From Phlebotomus papatasi (Eukaryota; Arthropoda; Insecta; Diptera; Psychodidae), in NCBI RefSeq assembly GCF_024763615.1, contig NC_077225.1, positions 1,364,001-1,428,000 of the forward strand: DNA of 64,000 nt, written 5' to 3'. How positions within the stretch are numbered: position 1 is the stretch's first letter; the number at the start of each line of letters is the position of its first letter. Position numbers and translations under genes: made by a program. Of the stretch, positions 42,801 to 52,887 are shown one piece after another. The notes under the pieces are model-generated. The model was not told the origin of the DNA. It made no database searches and saw only the letters and a list, made by a program, of their open reading frames with translations.

Positions 42801-43506
42801 CAGCTCAATCATAAAACGGTGAAAGCGCTTAAGATCACGCACAGCTCAATCACAAGACGGTGGATGCGCTTAAAATCACGCACAGCTCAATTGTAAAACG
42901 GTGAAAGCGCTCAAAATCACGAACAACTTAATCATAAAACGATGAAAGAGCTTAAAATCACGCATAGATCAATCGTAAAACGGTTAATGAGCTCAAAATC
43001 ACGCACAACTCAATCATAAAACGGTGGATGCGCTCAAAATCACGCACAACTCAATCAACAACGATGAAAGAGCTTAAAATCACGCACAACTCAATCAACA
43101 ACGATGAAACAGCTTAAAATCACGCACAGATCAATCGTAAAACGGTGAAATTGCTCAAAATCACTCACAGCTCTATCACAAAACGGTGGATGCGCTTAAA
43201 ATCACACACAGCTCAATCACAAAACGGTGGATGCGCTTAAAATCACACACAGCTCAATCACAAAACGGTGGATGCGCTTGAAATCACGCACAACTCAATC
43301 ATAAAACGATGAAAGAGCTTAAAATCACGCACAGATCAATCGTAAAACGGTGAAATTGCTCAAAATCACGCACAACTCAATCATAAAACGGTGGATGCGC
43401 TTGAAATCACGCACAACTCAATCATAAAACGATGAAAGAGCTTAAAATCACGCACAGATCAATCGTAAAACTGTTAATGCGCTTAAAATCACGCACAGCT
43501 CAATCA
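39887..43506 (+). repeat. 41-bp tandem array, left arm (about 88 copies)
   Basis: The unit is TCAATCRTAAAACG, a variable ten-base module, then TYAAAATCACGCACA plus two or three variable bases. The module takes few forms: GATGAAAGAGC, GGTTAATGCGC, GGTGGATGCGC, GGTGAAAGCGC and GGTGAAATTGC. A run of about three different forms (123 bp) often repeats as a higher-order unit. The first units next to the outer segment are more diverged. Not coding. Confidence 0.95.
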
Positions 43507-43816
43507 TGTTAGCACTAGCTTCTCCCCAACGGTTAAACCCCCCGTTGGTATTTGAATTTGGCATCATAGATGTCTCTCGGAGCGGCGCCGATTTCTCCTA
43601 AGAGTGTTCCTAGTGTTAGCCTGTGAGTTACCCCTACGGGAGGGGTATCGTAGAGAGGATTAGTATTGTGAGAGTTAGTTCATGTTGGATCGTCGTAGGG
43701 TATAGATCGTTAGGAGGAACGCTGAGGGTTCTGGAGAAATCTCTGGCGGCCAAGGCACTCATCCACGCGATAGCATTAAGGGCTCCGCCCTTACAGATTC
43801 CCTGACGGTTCTAACA
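43507..43816 (+). repeat. 5' LTR of the nested gypsy element
   Basis: 310 bp, TG...CA. The 60-codon frame inside it, present in both LTRs, is not evidently a gene. Immediately after comes TCATCAGAAGTGGGATAAGC, the presumed primer-binding region. Confidence 0.93.
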
Positions 43817-44570
43817 TCATCAGAAGTGGGATAAGCAATGCCCAGAAGTGGAAACCGAAAATTGTGTTAAGTTGTGAAATAGTGTCGCGAGTGTGTGTGT
43901 GAGTGTGTTCGTGGAAGCAGAGTGGACGCTGCATTTGGCGGGAAAACTTCAGAGGAGCGTCAGGGGGCGAAGATGTCATCAAATTCAGCGCAGAAAAGCA
44001 CCACCGAGGCAATCAGAGAACTTCTTAGGATTTCGCCGTGGATTTTTGGGAGGAAATTCTGGGAAGAAATTTATGAAATCATTTGGAAAATTTGAATATT
44101 CATGGTTGTGAGTGTGTGTGTGTGGATGACAAGGCGCCTTGAGTGTGGAGCGAAATTGAGGGGAAATTTGGGGCGAAAGTGTTGCCAACGCAAATTCTAT
44201 ATTTTTCAGCACAAAATATCGAAAGGAATTTCTGCAGAGAAGCTGCTCGTGAGTAAATTGTGTTCGCATTTTCCAAGATTTTTTGAGTTATTTTCAAGAA
44301 GTTTTCACAATTCAGGATTATACGAAGTTCAAATTTAAATGTGTGAAATAAAATCTTTGAGGAGAAAACATTTAATTAACGGGTATTAATCAGAAAAGGA
44401 ACAGGTACGGAACACTCAGAAAAATGGTTGCGCAAATAGCTTTATGGAGGGGAAAATGTATTGCGCAATTGGGAAAAATTCTGATTTTGCACATTTTAGG
44501 CTAAGAAGGAAATAAAATTCGGTTTCAGGAATACTTTTTGTGGCACGAAGTAAATAAATTGCTGGCAGGA
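43817..44570 (+). other. gypsy leader
   Basis: About 750 bases with GTGTGTGTGAGTGTG-type simple repeats at 43890 and 44105 and a 41-codon frame from ATG 43973. Nothing ties that frame to gag; I treat the stretch as leader. Confidence 0.5.
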
Positions 44571-44615
44571 ATGGCTCAGAAGGAGTTATACTATATTCTA
44601 ATGACGGAAGATGAG

Positions 44616-44725
44616 GTATGAGGGTAAATTTGGTTTCGCAGTGTAATCAAATGAGGGGAAGAATTTGTGGAGAGATTGTAGTTGTCATTTTGTTTGGGAA
44701 TGAGACATTTATTGGGGATTTTTAG
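44616..44725 (+). other. proposed intron in the gypsy gag 5' part
   Basis: GATGAG|GTATGAGG to GGATTTTTAG|GCACAG, 110 bases, phase 0. The upstream 15 codons start at an ATG at 44571 and would otherwise end at once. Weaker than the BEL cases because the upstream exon is short. Confidence 0.45.
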
Positions 44726-45004
44726 GCACAGGAAATGATCGATGACACAAGCCAACCATCCGGCAGCTCCTCTGTTCCACACCCTTTGCCGGGTGGCAGT
44801 GCAAATAACCCTAACAAGGGAAGTACTCGAGTCATCAAATTCAGAAAAATCTGAGGCTTTGCTCAACTACGCATAAAGGCATCAAATTAAACGTGGTATA
44901 TTCAAAAAGTGCGAAATCGGGTTAATTTTTTTTAAAAAATTCCCTAAAGTTGAAAATGACACCTTACGCAGCACATAGTAAAGAAAATTCGTATGGGACT
45001 GCAT

Positions 45005-45076
45005 GCGGCGCTGGCTCAGCGGTAGCGCACCGGGCGTTCAACGGGAGTGCTGCGGGTTCGATCCCCTGACTCAGTC
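45005..45076 (+). tRNA. tRNA-like head, left arm
   Basis: A box TGGCTCAGCGG (45012-45022) and B box GGTTCGATCCC (45055-45065) are both at consensus. A T9 run follows from about 45079, a Pol III terminator. The acceptor arm does not pair well and the anticodon stem is poor, so this is a tRNA-derived promoter rather than a tRNA gene. Confidence 0.6.
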
Positions 45077-45941
45077 TATTTTTTTTTCCTTTTGATATCT
45101 TTTTTTTTTCAATTAAACATTCTATTCTTTATTAAGTAGTATTATTGCAGTGTAAATTGCTTATCTAGAGTGCTGAATTAAAATCCCCAACAAATTTTTA
45201 AAAGCGATGAAAGTGCATCCTATAATTTATCAAATAATCAATTTACTAGTAGAAAAATAAAAAAAAACCTGTATGTACTTACAATCAGCTATCTGAGGAT
45301 CGTTGTAAATATTATTTAAAGTTTTTATTGAAATTTTATAAAAGATTAGAAAGGTCGAAGACCCAAACCAATTTTTTTGGAAAAATTCATTTGGAAACCT
45401 GCACTCAAACTGATTGTGAAAGTATATCTTTCATTCGATGTGCACATTGTGATTGCATTCTCTGTTTTAATCATTTCTTTACTGAAATCCATATTCACTA
45501 ATTAGTTTAAAAAAAAACTAATTCGTGTATTGTGGATTTCGGTAATGATTAAAACAGAAAGTACCACAACGAGAGCATATGGATTACAAGTGTGCCTTAA
45601 ACATTTATTTGAGCACAGGTTTCCAAATGAATTTTTCCAAAAAAATTGGTTTGGGTCTTCGACCTTTCTAATCTTTTTAAAATTTCAATAAAAACTTTAA
45701 ATAATATTTACAACGATCCTCAGATAGCTGATTGTAAGTACATACAGGTTTTTTTTTTATTTTTCTACTAGTAAATTGATTATTTGATAAATTATAGGAT
45801 GCACTTTCATCGCTTTTAAAAATTTGTTGGGGATTTTAATTCAGCACTCTAGATAAGCAATTTACACTGCAATAATACTACTTAATAAAGAATAGAATGT
45901 TTAATTGAAAAAAAAAAAAGATATTAAAAGGAAAAAAAAGC

Positions 45942-46014
45942 AGAAGGAGCCAGGGATCGAACCCGCGGCACTCCCGTTGAACGTCCTGTGCGCTACCGCT
46001 GATCCAGCGCCGCA
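45942..46014 (-). tRNA. tRNA-like head, right arm
   Basis: Minus-strand mirror copy: A box TGGATCAGCGG, B box GGTTCGATCCC. Points inward, towards the left-arm copy. Confidence 0.55.
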
Positions 46015-46451
46015 TGCAGTCCCATACGAATTTTCTTTATTATGTGCTGCGTAAGGTGTCATTTTCAACTTTAGGGAATTTTTTAAAAAAAATTAACCCG
46101 ATTTCGCACTTTTTGAATATACCACGTTTAATTTGATGCCTTTATGCGTAGTTGAGCAAAGCCTCAGATTTTTCTGAATTTGATACCTCGAGTACTTCCC
46201 TTGTAAGAGAGTCTTGAGGCCTGTGAATATGCCTCCCACTGTGGGCACTCGCGAGATGAAAGATTTGCTCCCTGTTTTTGACCCAGAATGGAAAGACAAT
46301 TTGGAAGCTACACAATGGATTGAACAGATTGATACGATTTGTGCTCGATATGGTCTCTCGGAACAAGATAAGCATCTTCAGGCTACACTCAAGTTGAAGG
46401 GATCTGCCAAGAGCTGGCTGGCAAGCTGCAGAGATGAAGTTTCTACATGGG

Positions 46452-46906
46452 TGTGGGAATTCTCACCACTTGAATTCACCACTTTGTGACATTTGGGAAA
46501 AGCTCTTTTTTTATTTGCCCATCTGGCAACACGTCTTGTTTTTTTCTCTTCTCTTGCAATAAAGTTTGTCTTTGGTTAAGAACGTGTGTTCTACTGTGTG
46601 TAAAAATCCAAGATTTTCGAGGCTTTGTGGAAGTCATCGGACTGCAGTTTTGTTGCGAGAACTTTTTAGAGGAATTGTGTATTCCGACCAAAGGGAAATT
46701 TCGTCGTTCGAGCGGGATAAATCTTAGGATTGTGTTATATCATTTCAGGTATTTCTATTGAGGCTGGAAGCCAGGGAATAGCAGTTTGTATATCACAGTT
46801 TGGGTTTATCTCTATCACAGGTATTTCTATTGAGGCTGGAAGCCAGGGAATAGCAGTTTGTATATCACAGTTTGGGTTTATCTCTATCACAGGTAAATAC
46901 CTTACA
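46452..46906 (+). repeat. 5' LTR of BEL element 2
   Basis: 455 bp. The 3' part includes two tandem copies of a 71-bp unit GGTATTTCTATTGAGGCTGG... ending TCTCTATCACA. Confidence 0.93.
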
Positions 46907-47190
46907 TTGGTCCTTCGAGCCGGATAAATCTTAGGATTGTGTTATATCATTTCAGGTATTTCTATTGAGGCTGGAAGCCAGGGAATAGCAGTTTGTATAT
47001 CACAGTTTGGGTTTATCTCTATCACAGGTATTTCTATTGAGGCTGGAAGCCAGGGAATAGCAGTTTGTATATCAGTTTGGGTTTATCTCTATCACAGGTA
47101 AATACCTTACATTGGTCCTTCGCCCCTTTGGACTCACCCTTTGGAAAAGTTATTGAGTCTACTCGTGAGAACTTCATCAGGATAGCAGCT
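46907..47190 (+). repeat. duplicated PBS and partial LTR in BEL element 2
   Basis: After the first primer-binding site (46907-46925) comes AAATCTTAGGATTGTG and the last part of the LTR again, including both 71-bp units, to 47111; a second PBS-like TTGGTCCTTCG follows. The joint lies in TTCGAGC(C/G)GGATA, shared by PBS and LTR. Confidence 0.85.
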
Positions 47191-50100
47191 ATGGATAGTT
47201 TCGAGTCACTGATGAGGACCCAGCGATTTCAGAAGCGGCAGCTTGGGAAGCTAACCGCCACTGTCAAGGATGCTTCACCTAAATCAATTGCACAATGGGA
47301 ATCTCTTCAGATAACTCTGGGCGAGTTGAAACAAGAATTCATTGTCAATCAGGAGAGCATTCTCAAGCTCGTGTCGGGAGACGAGGAGCTGCATGGCGTC
47401 GAGGAGACGCAATATGATCAGTTTGTGGATAAATGTATGGAAATCCTTCTCCTGGTGAGGGAGGCGATTGCAAGTCTAATACCTAGCCATGTCCCAGGAG
47501 GTCAACCTGGCGAACCTTCTGGTGAGAGGGATAGTCAACTCACAGAAATTCTGCGGGATATGGCAGAGATCCACAGGCAAACATCCTCACGTATGGGAGC
47601 TACGTCGAGGCCAAAGCTTCCGGAGTTGGAGCTACCAAAGTTCAATGGTGAATATGCCAACTGGCGTGCCTTCGCAGATGCCTTCAACAGTACAGTACAC
47701 AACAATTGTGACCTGTCGGCGGGCGACAAAATGCAGTATTTGAAGCTCGCATTAAAGGGGGAAGCCTTTAAGCACGTTGAGCATCTGGAGATCACGGATG
47801 AAAATTACATGGAGCTTTGGAATGAGCTTCAGAGACGCTATGGCAAGAAGGTGCACATTGTGCACGACTGCATTGATAAATTTATGTCACAAGCACACAT
47901 GAAAGAGGGTTCTCTGGAATCTCTTAGGAAGATCACCATCGAGAGTAAGCGCATTGTGTTTCAACTTCAAAAAATGGGTCCAGAGTACTACACATTGGAT
48001 TCCTGGATAGTTTACTTGATGAACAACCTCATGGATGAGGATACTCGTAAATCATGGGAAGAAAACAGGAATACCAATGACCTCGCCACTGTCAGTGAAT
48101 GGTTCGAGTTCTTGGACAATAGAATTGATGCAATGGAGCGTTGGACTAGGAAGTCTAACCCAGTTGATCAACACAAGACAAAACCAGAGAAAAGGGCATC
48201 TCAGGGCAAGGGTACCGTGAGGACTCTGCACACGGAAGCTGGGAAATGTCCAAAATGTGCTATGCGACATGAGTTGTACAAGTGTGATGCATTTAAACAA
48301 ATGACTCGTCAGGAAAGGCGTAAATTTGTATTCACTGAGAAGCTGTGTTATAACTGTCTGATGAAAGACAATCACATCAGTGATAACTGCCCATCTAAAT
48401 ACAGGTGTCGTGTATGCGACAGAAAGCACCATACGTTGCTGCATTCAGATGAGCCACAGGCTTCTCAAGGGAACCGAGAATCTACATCACCAACAAATCA
48501 AGAAGAGACTGCTCCGGAGGAGTCAGTAATCATACACCATTCTACTAGCAACACACGAGTCTTGCTGCCGACTGCCCTAGTCAATGTGCTGGATTCCAGG
48601 AATCAGAAACAAGTGTGTCGGATTCTAATTGATGGTGGATCGGAGTGCAATCTCATATCCGAGGCGTGTGTTCAACGTTTAGGCTTGATGAGACGTCGCA
48701 ATAAAATTCAAGTCAATGGACCTGGAGAGGTCAAAGTCGGTGAGACTAGAGGCAGTGTGTCTCTAGTGCTGAGTTCAATCCACCATCCGGAGGAGCACAT
48801 AGAACCAGAGGCGTTAGTGCTCTCGAAATTGACGGCAATGCTGCCCAGCTCTATGGTCGTAGAGCCAAAAACTTGGAAGCATTTGAGGACTTTGCAGCTA
48901 GCAGATCCATCATTCAACACTCCTGGCAACATCGACATAATCCTGGGTGCAGAATTTGCGATGGCCATTAACCTGCCACAGATCATTCGGGGGAATGATG
49001 ATGTCCCTGTGGCTCAATTAACCATTTTCGGTTGGGTACTCGGAGGGAAGATTAGCGGAGAAGTTCCCAAAGTACAGTCTTTCCACATCACTCAATCAAT
49101 GGACGATTTGATGAAGCGAATCTTTGAGGTCGAAGATGTCAACTCAAATGTCAAGATCCTGTCAGAGGAAGAACAGTATTGTGAAGAACATTTTGTGCAA
49201 AATGTTCAGCGAGATTCTAGTGGTCGCTATCAAGTTCGAATGCCATTCAAGATAGCCCATGGGGAATTGGGAAATTCCAAATCTGCAGCTCTCTTCCGTC
49301 TGCACAGTATGGAAAGAAAGTTCGAAAAACACCCGGACTTTCATGAGAAATATGTCGAATTTATGAGGGAGTACCTCAGGATGGGACATATGGAAAGGGT
49401 GCCAGCCAGGGAGGTTTCGGTATCCCCTTCCGAATCTTACTACATTCCGCACATGGCAGTGCTCAGGCCGAGTAGTACCACGACTAAACTTCGGGTCGTT
49501 TTTGATGCGTCTGCCCGCACTAGACCCCACAAGATCTCGCTCAATGACATCCTGGCTGTCGGGCCGACAATTCAATAGGATCTTGTATCTCTGCTTCTCT
49601 CCTTTCGAACACATCAGTATGCTTATACTGCAGATATTGAGAAAATGTACCGGCAGGTGTTGGTAGCACCGGAAGACAGAGACTACCTGAGGATTTTGTG
49701 GAGAGAAAATTGTGATGAGGACATCCAAACTTACCGACTCACAACTGTGACTTATGGCACAGCTTGTGCACCTTATCTTGCAACCCGAGTACTTCACCAA
49801 ATAGCGCAGGATTACGAGGCTGAATTCCCAAGGGCCTCCCAGGAAATTTGTAAAGGATTCTACATGGATGACTTTTTGGGAGGGGCTGATTCGCTGGAGG
49901 AAGCCAATCAGCTGAGAAATGAAATTCAAACAATTCTTGCAAAGGGAGGGTTTAATCTACGCAAATGGGCTTCAAACTCTTCGAAAATTCTTGATAGAAT
50001 TCCGTCTGATTATCAAGCTGTTACTCCGGAGGATGTAGCACATGGCTTGAAGAGACACACTGTGCTTGGAGTGGCATGGTCGCCCGGTGAAGACACTCTT

Positions 50101-52407
50101 TCGGTCGTGGATGAGCCACTTCCGTCAGTCTCAACCATGAGGGAACTTTGCTGGGTGTCAGCAAAAATTTACGATCCTCTCGGGATGATATCCCCAGTCA
50201 CAGCAGCTCTCAGGATACTTTTCCAGAAACTATGGTCATATTCTATTGGATGGGATGATGATCTGCCTGCTGAGGTCCTAGAAGAATACAATATCATCAA
50301 AGAAGAGATCGAGTTTGTGAGTCAGGTAAAATTGCCTAGATTGATTAACCCCTCAAATTCACAGATAGAGCTGCAAGGATTTGCTGATGCCTCGGAGAGA
50401 GGTTATGGTGCAGTCATCTATGCTCGTGGACCAGAGCAAGATCAGAGATTCGTGGTGCGTTTCCTGATCGCAAAATCGCGCGTAGCGCCCCGCAATGTCG
50501 TGACAATTCCACGGCTGGAATTGTGTGCCGCATTGTTGCTCAGTCTTCTGGTTCAGAAGGTCAAACAGGCTTATTCATCACACAATATTACCGTGACAGC
50601 TTGGACTGACTCTCAGGTGGTGCTCCACTGGCTACATGGCCATCCAAGTAGATGGAAGATGTTCGTGGCCAATCGAACAAATCAAATCCTGGAAGTAATT
50701 CCAGCATCTCAGTGGAAGCATGTGGCTTCTCGTGACAATCCGGCGGATTGTATTTCACGGGGGATGACTCCCAAGGCGCTTGCGAATCATCCTCTTTGGC
50801 CCAGTGGACCATCTTGGCTTCAAAACAACAGTGATGATTGGCCAGTGTCTCTCCCGAATTTCAACAATGATGTTCTGACTGGAGAGGAGAAGCTTCCAGT
50901 CACTCAGTCTCTTGTGGTGCAAAAGACGTTAGATCCCAATGAAATCTTCCTGATGTTCTCGGATGTGTCCAGGTTAATTCGCTCCGTAGCTCACATTTTA
51001 CGCTGGAGACACAAACTGTCAAAAGGTGATAACCTCAATGTCACTGAGCTTGACACTGCGAGAAATCAGCTGATCAAAGTCGCGCAAAAAGAGTGTTTTT
51101 CAGATGAGATAAAGTGTCTTCAGCAAGGAAGAATATTACCGTGTGGTAGTAAGCTCTCTCCACTTGTACCCTTCCTGGACAGTGAGGGCATTGTGCGTGT
51201 GAAAGGGAGAATACAAAATTCCAAGTTGGACTACAGTGCTCGTCATCCGATAGTGTTATCCGGAAAGCATTTGTTTACACTCAAATTGATTGAGAAAGCT
51301 CATCAAGTGCATCTTCATTCGGGACTTACTCTCACTCAAAGTGTACTCAGAGAAAAATATTGGATTATTGGTGAGAGAAAGAGTGTAAAATCAGTCATAA
51401 ACAAATGTGTAATTTGTTTCAAGGCCAAACCAAAGGGCCAAACACCGCAAATGGGAAATTTGCCGACAGTCAGAGTGCGCCAAGCACGTCCTTTTATCAA
51501 TACCGGCTGTGATTTTGCCGGGCCTTTCACCCTGCGTGCCAGCAAATTAAGGAAAGCCGTACTCGTAAAAGGATATCTGTGTCTATTTATTTGTATGGCT
51601 ACAAAAGCGGTACACCTGGAAGTCGTGAGTGACTTGACAACTGATGCTTTTATCGCCGCTTTACGGAGGTTCACGGCGCGCCGCGGTCATTGTGACAATA
51701 TTTACTGCGACAACGCAAAGAATTTTGTTGGTGCCGCTCAGCCCAGTGACAGTGGAGATGTAATTCAAGCTGTGAAGAAGCATCGTGATCGTGTTGTGAA
51801 TTTCATGGCAGAAAGTGGCACCCAGTTTCATTTCATTCCTGCTTGTTCTCCCACATTTGGTGGACTGTGGGAGCGTGGAGTGGCTAACGTGAAACATCAT
51901 CTGAGGAGAGTGCTCTCCGACACGAAACTCACGTATGAGGAAATGTCTACCGTGGTGGCGGAGATCGAGGCTTGCCTGAATTCCAGGCCATTGTGTCCAT
52001 TGTCGTCCAGCCCTGATGATTTCGAGGCATTAACTCCAGGACATCTGTTGATCACTCAGCCACTCACAATGTCACCTGGTCCAGATTACTTAGCTGAAAA
52101 TCCAAATCGTCTGACTCGTTGGCAGTTCTTACAGCGTCTGGTTCAAGAATTCTGGAAAAGGTGGTATTCAGAATACGTGACGTCTCTTCAGCCTCGTCAA
52201 AAATGGAGAAACAATGAAGAGAACCTCAAAATTGGTGATCTAGTCTTGCTAAGATCTGACAACTTTAAGGGATTATGGACTCTTGGTAGAATCAGCGAAG
52301 TGCATCCAGGAGCCGACTCCATTGTCAGAGTAGTCACTGTGAAAACCCCAACTGGAACCTACCGACGTGCAGTGAACAGGTTGGCGAGACTTCCCATAGA
52401 GTCTTGA
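47191..52407 (+). pseudogene. BEL element 2 Gag-Pro-Pol with one in-frame stop
   Basis: One frame of about 1738 codons from ATG 47191. Gag: helical N-terminus, then LPELELPKFNGEYANWRAFADAFN (residues ~145-170) and knuckles around 350-420 (CPKCAMRHELYKC, CYNCLMKDNHISDNC). Protease at ~480: ILIDGGSECNLIS, with DGG in place of DSG. A TAG at 49576-49578 lies early in RT; the frame continues with YTADIEKMYRQV and FYMDDFLGG (~889). RNase H FADASERGYGAV (~1064), integrase HHCC (HSGLT...CVICF) and DDE (GCDFAGPF, YCDNAKNF, GGLWERGV), then a C-terminal LKIGDLVLLRSDN domain. All domains are otherwise open; the stop is the only break, consistent with a young copy. Confidence 0.9.
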
Positions 52408-52432
52408 GATGTCCATCTCAACGGGGGAAAAA

Positions 52433-52887
52433 TGTGGGAATTATCACCACTTGAATTCACCACTTTGTGACATTTGGGAAAAGCTCTTTTTTTATTTGCC
52501 CATCTGGCAACACGTCTTGTTTTTTTCTCTTCTCTTGCAATAAAGTTTGTCTTTGGTTAAGAACGTGTGTTCTACTGTGTGTAAAAATCCAAGATTTTCG
52601 AGGCTTTGTGGAAGTCATCGGACTGCAGTTTTGTTGCGAGAACTTTTTAGAGGAATTGTGTATTCCGACCAAAGGGAAATTTCGTCGTTCGAGCGGGATA
52701 AATCTTAGGATTGTGTTATATCATTTCAGGTATTTCTATTGAGGCTGGAAGCCAGGGAATAGCAGTTTGTATATCACAGTTTGGGTTTATCTCTATCACA
52801 GGTATTTCTATTGAGGCTGGAAGCCAGGGAATAGCAGTTTGTATATCACAGTTTGGGTTTATCTCTATCACAGGTAAATACCTTACA
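52433..52887 (+). repeat. 3' LTR of BEL element 2
   Basis: 455 bp, same structure as the 5' LTR, including two 71-bp units. Gypsy gag resumes at 52893 after the ATGGG duplication. Confidence 0.93.

Larger units (their letters stand above)
44819..46204. mobile_element. 1.4-kb long palindrome with Pol III promoter boxes in both arms
   Basis: The two halves are reverse complements about the point 45509, differing at few positions. It interrupts gypsy gag; AAG occurs at both edges (44816-44818, 46205-46207) and would be a 3-bp target duplication that keeps the gag frame. There is no ORF of note. Arms carry a tRNA-like head, T-runs and an AT-rich body, so it looks like two tRNA-headed units joined tail-to-tail, or a foldback element. 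Confidence 0.8.
46452..52887 (+). mobile_element. BEL/Pao LTR retrotransposon 2
   Basis: 455-bp LTRs (46452-46906, 52433-52887) with TGTGGGAA...CCTTACA ends, differing at one position noted by eye. The target duplication ATGGG is at 46447-46451 and 52888-52892, inside gypsy gag. Primer-binding site TTGGTCCTTCGAGCCGGAT follows the 5' LTR; AACGGGGGAAAAA precedes the 3' LTR. The 5' end carries an extra partial LTR copy (46926-47111). Confidence 0.94.

Noticed and set aside
45005..45076. Functional tRNA gene
   Set aside because: Promoter boxes are good but the acceptor and anticodon stems do not pair properly, and the copy lies inside a palindromic mobile element.
46486..46761. 91-codon frame present in both BEL 2 LTRs
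   Set aside because: It lies wholly in LTR sequence, with no recognisable domain; an LTR-wide frame is expected by chance.
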